Numbered from the stretch's first letter, positions 20,604 to 28,747 are shown. The stretch: DNA of 64,000 bases from Providencia rettgeri (GCF_013255915.1 NZ_CP053896.1:1860001-1924000); one strand, 5' to 3'. Made by a program: numbers and translations. The notes: generated by a model from the letters alone, not told the origin.

Positions 20604-20628
20604 TACCGCCAGCAGGTTGCTGGCGGTA
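20604..20628 (-). promoter_or_regulatory. Stem-loop between ackA and pta
   Basis: TACCGCCAGC (20604-20613) and GCTGGCGGTA (20619-20628) form a perfect ten-base stem with a five-base loop just after the ackA stop. No T run follows on the minus strand, so it is more likely an mRNA-stabilising or partial-attenuation structure that sets the ackA:pta ratio than a full terminator. Confidence 0.55.
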
Positions 20629-20636
20629 GAAGTTGC

Positions 20637-21839
20637 TTATGCGGTTAAACGCGCAGTATCTTGGGCGATAACCAACTCTTCATTGGTTGCGATAACCAGT
20701 GCTGGGCGGCTGTTATCGGTAGTGATTAAACCTTCTTTACCGAAGCGCGCCGCTAAGTTACGTTCGTGGTCATATTCGAAACCAAGGATAGCCAGTTTCT
20801 TCAAGGTAATTTCACGAACTTGCGCTGAGTTTTCACCAATACCACCCGTGAAGATGATAGCATCAAGGCGGCCTTCCATCAGAGCACTATATGCACCAAC
20901 GTATTTCGCTAAACGATGGCAGAAAACATCCATTGCGCGAGTTGCGTCTTCTTTAGTGCCGTAGTTATCTTCAACATAGCGGCAGTCACTTGTTACGCCA
21001 GTTAAACCTAATAAACCAGACTCTTTGGTCAGCATTTTGTTGATTTGTTCAACGCTCATACCTAAAGAATCATGTAAATGGAAAATAATTGCAGGGTCGA
21101 TATCACCACTACGTGTTCCCATTACCAGACCTTCTAATGGCGTTAAACCCATTGAAGTGTCAACGCATTTACCGTTAACAATAGCAGTAACAGAACCACC
21201 ATTGCCTAGGTGGCAAGTGATAACATTTAACTCATCAACAGGTTTGTTGAGTTTTTTCGCAGCTTCACGGGAAACATAGTAATGGCTTGTACCGTGCGCA
21301 CCATAACGGCGAATACTATGTTCTGAATATAATTCGTATGGCAATGCATACAGATAAGCTTCCTGCGGCATGGTCTGATGGAATGCGGTATCAAAGACAG
21401 CGACATTTTTGTTGACCAGATGCGGGAAGGATTTTCTTGCTTCTTCAATACCGATGAGATGAGCAGGGTTATGCAATGGCGCGAATGGAATAGCCGCTTC
21501 GATGCCTTCAATCACTTCATCTGTGATTAATACAGAAGAGGTAAATTTCTCACCACCATGAACAATACGGTGACCGATGGAGGTGATTTGCTCTGATAGC
21601 TCAGGTTTTTCAGCAAGAATAGTGTTAACAATGAAATCCAATGCTTCGCTATGCGCTGCACCAGCACCTAAAGGCGCTTCTTTCTTAGCACCATCCATTT
21701 TCCACTTAATACGGGCTTCCGGGAGGTTAAAGCACTCAGCTAATCCAGATAAAAATTCATCGCCATTAGTTGGGTCGATGATGGCGAATTTCAGTGAGGA
21801 GCTACCGCAGTTTAGAACCAGTACCAGCTTACTTGACAT
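20637..21839 (-). CDS. ackA: Acetate kinase
   Basis: AckA makes ATP and acetate from acetyl phosphate and ADP. The 400-residue protein has both family signatures: [16 protein letters not shown] near the N terminus and the [11 protein letters not shown] / [17 protein letters not shown] segment in the middle. [21 protein letters not shown] and [14 protein letters not shown] are the phosphate- and adenosine-binding loops. Length matches the family. It is first in ackA-pta and divergent from yfbV. An FNR-like site lies in the 593-base upstream region, which fits known anaerobic control of this gene. Confidence 0.98.
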   Translation of the reverse strand: MSSKLVLVLNCGSSSLKFAIIDPTNGDEFLSGLAECFNLPEARIKWKMDGAKKEAPLGAGAAHSEALDFIVNTILAEKPELSEQITSIGHRIVHGGEKFTSSVLITDEVIEGIEAAIPFAPLHNPAHLIGIEEARKSFPHLVNKNVAVFDTAFHQTMPQEAYLYALPYELYSEHSIRRYGAHGTSHYYVSREAAKKLNKPVDELNVITCHLGNGGSVTAIVNGKCVDTSMGLTPLEGLVMGTRSGDIDPAIIFHLHDSLGMSVEQINKMLTKESGLLGLTGVTSDCRYVEDNYGTKEDATRAMDVFCHRLAKYVGAYSALMEGRLDAIIFTGGIGENSAQVREITLKKLAILGFEYDHERNLAARFGKEGLITTDNSRPALVIATNEELVIAQDTARLTA

Positions 21840-22229
21840 GGAAATACCTATCGTTAATTGTTGTTGTGAAGCCTTTTAAAAACATGAAAAGACTCAGATA
21901 TAAAAATATACCGCTAGAGCCTAGCGTATTTATGACCTGAAACATCATGATTGATATCATGTTAAAGGCGAAAAAAGTTAAAGATCGTGAGATCTTCAGG
22001 GGTTGATAACGCAGGCGCTATTCTTTTCTACAGAAGGTTATAAAAGTAAACCTCTGCACCTAGTGTTGAAATAACGACCAACAACCCCAATATATAACTG
22101 TTGTCTATCTTCAGTATCGAAGATGGATAAAGCTAAAAAATAACAAGTGCAACAGCAATTCTAAATGTGGCAGATTCTACTAAAATTATTTTATATTTTA
22201 TACGTTTTTTTTAAAAATAGGGACTTTGA

Positions 22230-22243
22230 TTGATTAAAATCAT
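22230..22243. promoter_or_regulatory. FNR-like binding site upstream of ackA
   Basis: TTGATTAAAATCAT matches the FNR consensus TTGAT-N4-ATCAA at nine of ten fixed bases. FNR and ArcA control of ackA is known in Escherichia coli. The site is about 390 bases from the ackA start and 190 from yfbV, so which promoter it serves is uncertain. Confidence 0.6.
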
Positions 22244-22321
22244 AAGTGACGTATAAAGTAGTGTTATAGCACAGGGTTACGTTGCTATTAGAATAGCTGA
22301 TATTTAGTAAATTGACTTAAC

Positions 22322-22358
22322 TTAAGGTAAATGTAATGAAATAATTTCGTTACCTTAA
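22322..22358. promoter_or_regulatory. Palindromic operator-like element upstream of yfbV
   Basis: TTAAGGTAA (22322-22330) and TTACCTTAA (22350-22358) are perfect inverted arms. The centre ATGTAATGAAATAATTTCGT is itself partly palindromic (GAAAT/ATTTC). It lies 75 bases before yfbV and could be a repressor operator or a transcript hairpin. The binding protein is unknown. Confidence 0.45.
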
Positions 22359-22432
22359 ATGTGCTATCATTTTACCATGCGTAATTTATAAATTATTGCC
22401 TCAGTTTTTAAGAAGTCGATAGGAAACGTTTC

Positions 22433-22888
22433 ATGAGTACATTGCAAAGTACACCGCCCGGTTTTTTTAAGCGCTTTAGATTAGGTAACCGCTATCTGAA
22501 GGCTTTTCCTATGGAGAAAAAACTGTCGCCGATATTCCCCGAAATTCGTATTAACAAGGCGGTACGCTTTGGTATTCGCTTTATGCCGCCCATTGCAATT
22601 TTTACATTAGCATGGCAAATCGCGTTAGGTGGGCAATTGGGACCTGCCATTGCCACGGCACTTTTTGCCTGTAGTTTGCCAATGCAAGGTTTATGGTGGT
22701 TAGGAAAACGTGCGGCGACACCTTTGCCATCCAGCTTGCTAAGCTGGTTTTATGAGATCCGTGATAAATTTACCGAAGCGGGAATTGCGATGGCACCAGT
22801 TGAACACCAACCCGATTATATGGCGTTGGCTGACTTGCTAAAACGTGCATTTAACCAGCTAGATCGTTCCTTTATGGAAGATATCTAA
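22433..22888 (+). CDS. yfbV: YfbV (UPF0208/DUF412) membrane protein
   Basis: The 151-residue protein has two close hydrophobic helices at about 45-62 and 64-85 ([18 protein letters not shown] and [22 protein letters not shown]) and a soluble C-terminal half. The family opening ([31 protein letters not shown]) is intact. In Escherichia coli YfbV (UPF0208) affects how the Ter macrodomain is insulated; the mechanism is unsettled. It is divergent from ackA, as in Escherichia coli, and is followed by yfbU on the same strand. Confidence 0.92.
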   Translation: MSTLQSTPPGFFKRFRLGNRYLKAFPMEKKLSPIFPEIRINKAVRFGIRFMPPIAIFTLAWQIALGGQLGPAIATALFACSLPMQGLWWLGKRAATPLPSSLLSWFYEIRDKFTEAGIAMAPVEHQPDYMALADLLKRAFNQLDRSFMEDI

Positions 22889-23027
22889 GGGATAATTTCT
22901 ATTAAAAGGTAGATTTAACAATAAGTAATGCAAAAATAGTGTTTAGATCAATAAAAGCGATGTTTTCACTGTCTATGATTGATGTTGAATGCGAAGATAA
23001 GCCATACTTTTTAGTGGGAGAACCCTG

Positions 23028-23522
23028 ATGGAAATGACTAACGCACAACGCTTGATCTTATCTAATCAATATAAAATGATGACCATGCTTGACCCCGATA
23101 ATGCAGAACGTTATCGCCGACAACAAACCATTATTGAACGTGGTTTCGGTTTACAAATGCGTGAGTTAGACAGAGACTTTGGTCATTTAAGTGAAGATAC
23201 CTGCCGTACTGTTATTGATATCATGGAAATGTACCATGCGCTGCAAGTCTCTTATAGCAACATGGCTAATAAGGAAGATATTGATGGCCGCCGTGTGCAA
23301 TTTTTGGGTTTTGATGCGGCAACAGAAGCACGTTATCTGAGCTATGTCCGTTTTATGGTCAACACAGAAGGGCGTTATACCCACTTTGACAGCGGGACGC
23401 ATGGGTTTAACTCACAAACGCCAATGTGGGAAAAATATAATCGTATGTTAGCGATTTGGCATGCATGTCCAAGGCAGTATCATTTATCAGCAGTGGAGAT
23501 CTCCCAAATTTTAAATGCCTAA
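23028..23522 (+). CDS. yfbU: YfbU family protein
   Basis: The 164-residue, mostly helical cytoplasmic protein matches Yfb[24 protein letters not shown] at the N terminus, then [44 protein letters not shown] and [23 protein letters not shown]. The family has an all-helical fold and was linked to cell death phenotypes in Escherichia coli, but its activity is not known. It lies 139 bases after yfbV, with a clear GGGAG site before its ATG. An ERIC repeat begins directly at its stop. Confidence 0.93.
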   Translation: MEMTNAQRLILSNQYKMMTMLDPDNAERYRRQQTIIERGFGLQMRELDRDFGHLSEDTCRTVIDIMEMYHALQVSYSNMANKEDIDGRRVQFLGFDAATEARYLSYVRFMVNTEGRYTHFDSGTHGFNSQTPMWEKYNRMLAIWHACPRQYHLSAVEISQILNA

Positions 23523-23645
23523 TGCTCGTCATTCTTCGCGCTGTAGCTCTGTTGACTGCGTTCGGCGACTCGGGTCACGTACATTTGTATGTTCCCCGAG
23601 ATATCTTCTCTAGTCGCCTAGCTACAGCGTGAATATTTAGAGCAT
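23522..23645. repeat. ERIC-type intergenic repeat, copy 3 (full length)
   Basis: The outer ends ATGCTC (23522-23527) and GAGCAT (23640-23645) and the inner arms GCTGTAGC and GCTACAGC are inverted repeats. The centre has CTCGGGTCACGTACA and TGTATGTTCCCCGAG, the expected hairpin. The length, about 124 bases, agrees with a complete ERIC. It starts inside the yfbU stop codon region and separates yfbU from the type VI island. Confidence 0.8.
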
Positions 23646-23720
23646 ATTTGCTTGTCATTAGTAAAGCAGTAACACGTGACACTGATATGCGAGCTATATG
23701 AGCAAGTTTTTCTGAAAAAG

Positions 23721-24209
23721 TTAGCAAATACTAAAAATGTCAAAAAAGTGACCTATAAACCAAATGACAAGTAAAACAGCAACAATGCTAGCTACGCCAG
23801 CAGCAGCATACAATAGAAGAGAAATAGCGAGAACACTCCCATTTAGCGCTAACGCTATCCTGCCCGATTTTTTGTTTTCATGGCGAATAAATGAAATAGC
23901 AGTCAAAATAATGCCAAACACACTGAGCGTTATACTAATTTGTTTGGATAATTCAATTTTATCTAATAAAAGCTGTCGCTGTTCATTGGCAGGATCTACA
24001 GTAGGAGCTTGATACGCTTTTCCTTTAATTGCATCGATTGTCGCTTTTTTTATACTACTTACCTTTTCATGAACAATTTGCTCTAACTTAGGTTTGGATT
24101 GGACGTATTCACGCTCAAGGCTTTGATTAACAAGTATTACAAGAATGCTAAAAGCTCCAATGATGATGGCAATTAAACTGAATCGATTATAAACCATAGA
24201 CATAGTCAC
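23721..24209 (-). CDS. Membrane protein at the end of the type VI island
   Basis: I do not recognise this 162-residue protein. It has an N-terminal helix (about 10-27, FSLIAIIIGAFSILVILV), a charged, probably periplasmic or coiled segment (about 30-85), and two or three further helices (about 88-105, 117-135 and 138-158). The GTG at 24209 has AGGGA at a normal distance; ATGs at 24203 and 24197 are alternatives. It follows the immunity gene of the second effector by about 100 bases. It may be a second, membrane-bound immunity factor or a passenger gene. A 28-base repeat lies directly before its start. Confidence 0.55.
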   Translation of the reverse strand: MTMSMVYNRFSLIAIIIGAFSILVILVNQSLEREYVQSKPKLEQIVHEKVSSIKKATIDAIKGKAYQAPTVDPANEQRQLLLDKIELSKQISITLSVFGIILTAISFIRHENKKSGRIALALNGSVLAISLLLYAAAGVASIVAVLLVIWFIGHFFDIFSIC

Positions 24210-24212
24210 TAA

Positions 24213-24240
24213 TATTCCCTATTAAATTATCCCCAATATA
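24213..24240. repeat. 28-base repeat, copy A
   Basis: This stretch, beginning TATTCCCTATTAAATTAT, is found again at 29536-29563 with one difference in 28 bases. Both copies lie just past an immunity gene in the type VI island, so they may mark a module junction. Confidence 0.6.
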
Positions 24241-24311
24241 TCGATTGGTAATTGAACATCAAACAATTGCTATTATTTTTTTATTCGTCTCGATATACTT
24301 TAATGGCTCTA

Positions 24312-24713
24312 CTATTTTTTATAAATTTCGTTAAGTGAAAGCTCAGTATAATTATCCTTCTCAGATGCCAAATAACTTTCGTTCTTATACATTAAATTCC
24401 ATACATAGATATAAAAATCCCGAGCGGTTATACCGTCAGGTAAGTCTAATTGAGGTGCTCCAGTATAGTAGCAATCCTTTAGCTCTTTTTCTGAATAGTA
24501 TGCTATCGCATACTTAAAACTATCCTTGAAACGAATTTGATACTTTAAAGGCAACATATCAATATACGGCTTAAGTATTTTATCAACAATTAAATCAATA
24601 CTTGAATGATTATTCAAATTCAGTTTCAATAACGCTTCATCTTCATTCGGGCCACCATCAAGTGGAGCCCAAAATCCAGATATATACCATCTACTAATCT
24701 TTATCTTTTTCAT
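24312..24713 (-). CDS. Putative immunity protein for the second effector
   Basis: This 133-residue acidic protein has no recognisable family. It starts one base after the effector stop (TGA-A-ATG), the tight coupling expected for a toxin-immunity pair. It is AT-rich compared with the effector body, again usual for immunity genes. Aromatic and acidic residues are frequent (SGFWAPLDGGPNEDEALL near the N terminus, YYTGAPQLDLPDG in the middle). It has no signal peptide, so it should act in the cytoplasm, which fits a nuclease toxin. Function is inferred from position only. Confidence 0.6.
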   Translation of the reverse strand: MKKIKISRWYISGFWAPLDGGPNEDEALLKLNLNNHSSIDLIVDKILKPYIDMLPLKYQIRFKDSFKYAIAYYSEKELKDCYYTGAPQLDLPDGITARDFYIYVWNLMYKNESYLASEKDNYTELSLNEIYKK

Positions 24714-24714
24714 T

Positions 24715-26607
24715 TCATTTTATTCCAAATATGCTATACATTTTTCCTGTTTTTTTATCAAAACCAGCTCTTACTGTTGATGTTTGAAAGTATTCGCCTT
24801 CTTTTGTATAGCCTTCCGCAACGATTCTTCCCATGTCAACATCGACACGCCCATTTGTATGAATGTTAGGATCATATAATTCACCCGCTTTTTCTATTGC
24901 TTCTAACTGATCTTGTGGATTGATAAAACGTGTTGAATTAGTTGGACTACCTTGTACTCCATCGGGAGTATATCCAGTTTTTGATCTGTATTTTTGTTGT
25001 TCTAATGTTGTACCGGAACCATGCCTACGTAAGCCATGTATATTGTCGCTACCATATTCTGCTTCAAAGTCTTGTATTTTCTTCTTATACTCCTTTTCTA
25101 GACTTACATAAGCAGATTTTACATCCTTTCTTTCAACCGTCAGAATATAATCCCGAAAATCCACCGGTTCAACATCGTGTCCCGTATGGCGCCAAACTAT
25201 TCCATCATCCGCAATCGGCAGTGTTTCAGGCCGAGTATCAGACTCATGAATAGCAAAACCTTCAGGTTTTTCGACCTTTTGTGGCAACGGCGAGGGGCCC
25301 GCATGAATGATGGGTTCATTTGGAATATCATCAATCCGCGCAGAGATATTAATTATCTCCCCTGATGCCGCCACGCCCATGTAAAGGGTTGTCCCATCTG
25401 CATCAAAACGGTAAATTTCGGCTTGGTTATTAGCGCTCGGCAATCCATTTGAGGATTGATATATCGGTAAGCTCAACACTTCTCGCGCTTCGGCTTCGGA
25501 AGCCAATTCACCTTTAATCACTGGCACTTGGTCAAAGCCACTGTCTCGCTCAGTATGGTACGCAATCAGTTGAGATGCACTTGCCACCGCTGCCGCTGTG
25601 GTTCCCGTTGAGGCAAATCCCACTCGCATACGTGTTGGTGCAGTTCCACCTATTTCCGCGATTTCCAGCAAGTCTGGGTGTGTTAAACTATCCCCATCAT
25701 AGATATTCGGTATCATACCAACCAATACGCGTGCACTGTCAAACCAAGTCGACGAACCGAATCCTTTCGATACCCCTTTGGCTATTGCATAGTCATTCTC
25801 AGACTGGAAAGCAAATCGCCTTGAGTCTTGATTGATATCCGGTGGATTAATTGCTTGTTGACCCATAGCGCCACCTGCCGCTGCTCCACCGAATCCGCCT
25901 ATAGGACTCGGAGGCATAGGAGCTACGAAGGCATTGGCAGTACCAATCCCTAACAAGCTCAAAAATGAGGAAGAACGTTGGCTCGGTTGTTTCGCTGCGG
26001 CATCAATACCACAGGTATACGCGTTGTAATCACATAGCCCAAAGTTCGCCAAGTCTTCGACGGTGTCGCCCGCATCGGTATTGCCCAGACCTCTCAACGT
26101 GGATTTGGCAAACACCGGTTCGGCAATGCGTTTAATCGCAATCACGCAGCGATGGTCATAGGGGAACAACAGGGGATAGCCGTTATCCCGTTGTTGATAA
26201 TGCACTGAACGGCTTATTTGCCCCGCCGTTATGCGGTGGACGGTCGTTGGGGTATTAGGGTTAAATGCCCCAGCTCGGTTATTTTCACTCAGGAGATACC
26301 CCTGTTCACGGCAATAATCACTCAGTGATTTATCGCTGCCTTGAATCGCTGCCGGAGGCGACAGCGTTGTCAGGGCATCGGCTAAGGGTTGCGCTTCAAG
26401 GCTCAGTGTATACGGGCGAGCCGTTAAGCCTTCCGCTTTAATCAGGCCTTGTGGGTCACTGCTGCCTTGCAACGTACGGCCTGTGCCTCGCTCGGCGAGC
26501 GTATACGGCACGTTGGCTAAGGGTTGTCCTTTATCATCGACCAATTGCAGTTCTAACCAAAATCGGTAGTTTTCACAGATAATGCACGATTCAACCTTCT
26601 GACTCAT
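24715..26607 (-). CDS. Type VI effector with pyocin-S-type domain and C-terminal toxin, second copy
   Basis: A 630-residue modular protein. Residues about 1-90 form a beta-rich, transthyretin-like domain (FWLELQLVDDKGQPLANVPY). A central part includes a glycine/alanine-rich hydrophobic stretch near 235-260. About 325-500 match the S-type pyocin domain, ending VEPVDFRDYILTVERKDVK..YVSL. Residues 504-630 are the toxin: RRHGSGTTLEQQKYRS, TPDGVQG, NSTRFINPQDQLEAIEKA and MGRIVAEGYTKEG. The conserved histidine and Ser/Thr-Arg-Phe pattern recalls small RNase toxins, but I cannot assign a family. The start at 26607 has GGAG upstream. Apart from the central stretch and the toxin it is nearly identical to the effector at 30874-32682. 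Confidence 0.75.
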   Translation of the reverse strand: MSQKVESCIICENYRFWLELQLVDDKGQPLANVPYTLAERGTGRTLQGSSDPQGLIKAEGLTARPYTLSLEAQPLADALTTLSPPAAIQGSDKSLSDYCREQGYLLSENNRAGAFNPNTPTTVHRITAGQISRSVHYQQRDNGYPLLFPYDHRCVIAIKRIAEPVFAKSTLRGLGNTDAGDTVEDLANFGLCDYNAYTCGIDAAAKQPSQRSSSFLSLLGIGTANAFVAPMPPSPIGGFGGAAAGGAMGQQAINPPDINQDSRRFAFQSENDYAIAKGVSKGFGSSTWFDSARVLVGMIPNIYDGDSLTHPDLLEIAEIGGTAPTRMRVGFASTGTTAAAVASASQLIAYHTERDSGFDQVPVIKGELASEAEAREVLSLPIYQSSNGLPSANNQAEIYRFDADGTTLYMGVAASGEIINISARIDDIPNEPIIHAGPSPLPQKVEKPEGFAIHESDTRPETLPIADDGIVWRHTGHDVEPVDFRDYILTVERKDVKSAYVSLEKEYKKKIQDFEAEYGSDNIHGLRRHGSGTTLEQQKYRSKTGYTPDGVQGSPTNSTRFINPQDQLEAIEKAGELYDPNIHTNGRVDVDMGRIVAEGYTKEGEYFQTSTVRAGFDKKTGKMYSIFGIK

Positions 26608-26639
26608 GACGGCTCCGTTGTCGTGGTTAGCCAATCTTG
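26604..26639 (-). pseudogene. Relic of the last codons of a DUF4123 adaptor gene
   Basis: Between the PAAR stop and the second effector the minus strand still reads QDWLTTTTEPS-stop, with the stop overlapping the effector ATG as ATGA. The intact adaptor at 32679-33485 ends QGWLTTTTEPS-stop in the same overlap. The relic is in frame with, and directly follows, the PAAR stop codon. So this effector once sat behind an adaptor gene. Confidence 0.8.
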
Positions 26640-26912
26640 CTAATTGCTATCAGCAATCAGTATACATCCCTCTGAACACCCGCAAGCGACTTTGTGGCCT
26701 TCTAATGCAACAGGAATACCATTGATCTTCATTAAGCTATCGCCTTCAACGATAGTCCCTGTTTTTTTACATGAAGGACAATAAACAGAGTCGCCCACAC
26801 AGGCGATTCCTTGGGTTTGCTTGGCGAGAGAAGAAGCTGTCAGCACCGTACCACCAGTATTTGTCGTATCATTTTTTAAGATAATTTTTCTGCCGTTCAC
26901 AAGACTACGCAT
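26640..26912 (-). CDS. PAAR-domain spike-tip protein
   Basis: A 90-residue PAAR protein: MRSLVNGRKIILKNDTTNTGGTVLTAS, then CVGDSVYCPSCKKTGTIVEGDSLMKINGIPVALEGHKVACGCSEGC. The paired cysteines and histidine are those that hold zinc at the tip of the VgrG spike. It starts at 26912, inside the end of the upstream membrane-protein gene (eight-base overlap); AGGAG lies about ten bases before the ATG. It is the only PAAR gene in the island, so it may cap VgrG for both effectors. Confidence 0.85.
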   Translation of the reverse strand: MRSLVNGRKIILKNDTTNTGGTVLTASSLAKQTQGIACVGDSVYCPSCKKTGTIVEGDSLMKINGIPVALEGHKVACGCSEGCILIADSN

Positions 26913-27831
26913 TGCGTTTTTTCTCCTGATCAAGCTTTGCTAAAATCTGTTCGACCTGTTGCTCAAAATCAGTAGGAAGGGGGTTTTTACCAAAAAACAA
27001 AAAGGGTTTACGGGCTTGGTAATCGACAGACGAAACGGCATCCCGCCCCTCTTGCATATAAGCATTGAGAAACGTGATAAAACGATGGTTTTCACTGTCG
27101 GTGCTGGTCAGGAAACTGGAGTAATGTGAGACATTCGGGCGGTAGAGGATCGTTTTCAATTGCCCTGTTTTTTCATCAATGCCATACAGTTTAATCGCCA
27201 GCATTTTACCTGCATAGCCGAATTGTGCATCTTCATAGCGCGTTAAACGAACTTTCCCCATCCCATAGCTATACAATATTCCTCGTTGCCTATCAGCAAT
27301 AAGGTAAACCGGAGGCGTGAAGAAAGAGAGATAAGCAAATAACCACAAAAAACCGGGGAAAAAAATTAGCCAGCCAATAACGAGGTATTTATCATATTGA
27401 CTGTCAGTAAAAAACTCACCTGAATTATAAGCTTTGATATAATCCCACCAACTTATTTTTCCTTTGTCCCAAAAAGATTGATACTTTAGAATAGATTTAC
27501 GTTCAACCTCACTTAATGCATTGATATTTTTATTATTTTCAAATAAATATTGAGACATGTCTTCTAGTGAAGCCTTTGCTCCAATATGCCCCCCCATAAA
27601 ATTAAATAATGTATAACAAGCCATCACTAGTAATATGATAAAAAAGGGTATTGTATTAGTAAGCTGGCTATTCCGCTGTGGGGAGTTAATCACACAACGC
27701 TGTTTATTGACCGCATCTAAAAATACCAGTTTTTGAGGCCCCAACGGATCATCGTAGTGATGACTTTCTTCAATCAATGGCGTAGTTTCTAATTGCTCCG
27801 GGTGCTTTGTTGCCGTATATAAACTCGTCAT
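26905..27831 (-). CDS. Type VI-associated membrane protein (unassigned)
   Basis: This 308-residue protein has two membrane segments (about 61-80, IPFFIILLVMACYTLFNF, and about 151-178) and a C-terminal soluble half with LIADRQRGILYSYGMGKVRLTRYEDAQFGYAG, a pattern resembling DUF6708-type proteins found beside VgrG and PAAR genes. I am not sure of that family. It may be a chaperone, an adaptor or an inner-membrane step in effector handling. Its start overlaps the upstream gene's stop by four bases (ATGA), and its end overlaps the PAAR gene, so all three are coupled. Confidence 0.6.
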   Translation of the reverse strand: MTSLYTATKHPEQLETTPLIEESHHYDDPLGPQKLVFLDAVNKQRCVINSPQRNSQLTNTIPFFIILLVMACYTLFNFMGGHIGAKASLEDMSQYLFENNKNINALSEVERKSILKYQSFWDKGKISWWDYIKAYNSGEFFTDSQYDKYLVIGWLIFFPGFLWLFAYLSFFTPPVYLIADRQRGILYSYGMGKVRLTRYEDAQFGYAGKMLAIKLYGIDEKTGQLKTILYRPNVSHYSSFLTSTDSENHRFITFLNAYMQEGRDAVSSVDYQARKPFLFFGKNPLPTDFEQQVEQILAKLDQEKKRNA

Positions 27832-28202
27832 TCGGTGCCTTCCTCATCAATACAGCCATAAAGTTTATCATCAGGATCACCGTTTCGGTAACGCAATGGC
27901 GCAATCTCGCCTTTAAGACGATCCACCAAGTAGTACCAATAAATGGATGGGATAGATTGCCCCAGAGGATCACCTGCAAAAATACCCGCTTCAACTTCAA
28001 AGCTCAGCACAAGCTCTCCATCACGCAGTACCGTACAGGCTAACGCATCTTGCAAAGCTGCCTCAAACGCCGCATTAAATTTTGTTTGCTGTGAAGCCAA
28101 ATAGTCAATCCCACGATGTTTGACTACCGTATCCCTTTGTTTGGGTAAAGAGGCCACAGGTGTTCCCGTGGGATAAGCAAACAAGGCTTTCTTTTCAACC
28201 AA
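27828..28202 (-). CDS. Type VI-associated protein, probably 5'-truncated
   Basis: A 124-residue frame of unknown family (LFAYPTGTPVASLPKQRDTVVKHRGIDYL near its start, SIPSIYWYYLVDRLKGEIAPLRYRNGDP near its end). No ATG or GTG with a ribosome binding site opens it: the only start in range is TTG at 28202. The frame stays open upstream to 28241 (SNFQCGISDIEYQLVEKK), where it meets a TAG. The coding-like upstream residues suggest the 5' end was lost by a rearrangement. It is coupled by a four-base overlap to the membrane-protein gene. Confidence 0.5.
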   Translation of the reverse strand: MVEKKALFAYPTGTPVASLPKQRDTVVKHRGIDYLASQQTKFNAAFEAALQDALACTVLRDGELVLSFEVEAGIFAGDPLGQSIPSIYWYYLVDRLKGEIAPLRYRNGDPDDKLYGCIDEEGTE

Positions 28203-28330
28203 TTGATATTCAATATCCGAAATACCACATTGAAAATTAGACTAGTAAAACTAATTCACCCAACAGGCCTTCTTTGGGTAATTATTGCTATTTTTGAATA
28301 CTGAAAATCTGAAGTTTCGGTATAGAACTC

Positions 28331-28366
28331 CATAAAAAACTAACGTTGCACAGGTAACGTTAGTTT
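28331..28366 (-). terminator. Terminator embedded in the last codons of a Sel1 gene
   Basis: On the minus strand AAACTAACGTT and AACGTTAGTTT form a perfect 11-base stem around an eight-base loop and are followed by a T run. The stem includes the last codons (KLTLPVQR) and the stop of the gene at 28340-28747. It closes the hcp-led transcription unit. Confidence 0.75.
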
Positions 28367-28747
28367 CTTTAACTTATCATATTCGTCACAAGAGAGAGGA
28401 TACCCTGCTTTGCATGCTTTCATAAATTCTACTTTAGCCAATTCATCATTTTGCTTTGTACCTAGACCATGCGCATAAGCGACACCAAGGTAAAACAAAC
28501 CGATAAAATCCTCTTGCTGAGCGGATTTCTGTAACCAACCAAAGGCTTCTTCATGTTTATTTTGGCCTGTTAAATGCGATGCAAATAACACTTGTGCTCT
28601 GGAATTGCCAATACTTGCACACTTTTCTATGGTTGAAATTGAGTAAGGTGACTTACTTTGTAGTATAGAGTTAATCTCTTTATCGCAATCAACAGCATAC
28701 GCAGATATAGAAATCAACAAAAATGACAATGTAAATAATATCTTCAT
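28340..28747 (-). CDS. Small Sel1-repeat protein, exported
   Basis: A 135-residue protein with a cleavable signal peptide (MKILFTLSFLLISISAYA) and two Sel1 repeats (AQVLFASHLTGQNKHEEAFGWLQKSAQQ and GLFYLGVAYAHGLGTKQNDELAKVEFMKAC). It ends CDEYDKLKK plus a short tail, much like the neighbouring Sel1 gene (CNEYDVLKSKN), so the two are paralogues. ATG at 28747 has AGGA upstream. Periplasmic Sel1 proteins are known as immunity factors for some type VI effectors; here that is an inference from position. Confidence 0.65.
   Translation of the reverse strand: MKILFTLSFLLISISAYAVDCDKEINSILQSKSPYSISTIEKCASIGNSRAQVLFASHLTGQNKHEEAFGWLQKSAQQEDFIGLFYLGVAYAHGLGTKQNDELAKVEFMKACKAGYPLSCDEYDKLKKLTLPVQR

Larger units (their letters stand above)
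21840..22432. other. Divergent ackA/yfbV control region, 593 bases
   Basis: There is no convincing open frame. The region is AT-rich and contains an FNR-like site at 22230-22243 and a long palindrome at 22322-22358, each listed separately. The ackA promoter and the yfbV promoter must both lie here. Confidence 0.5.
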
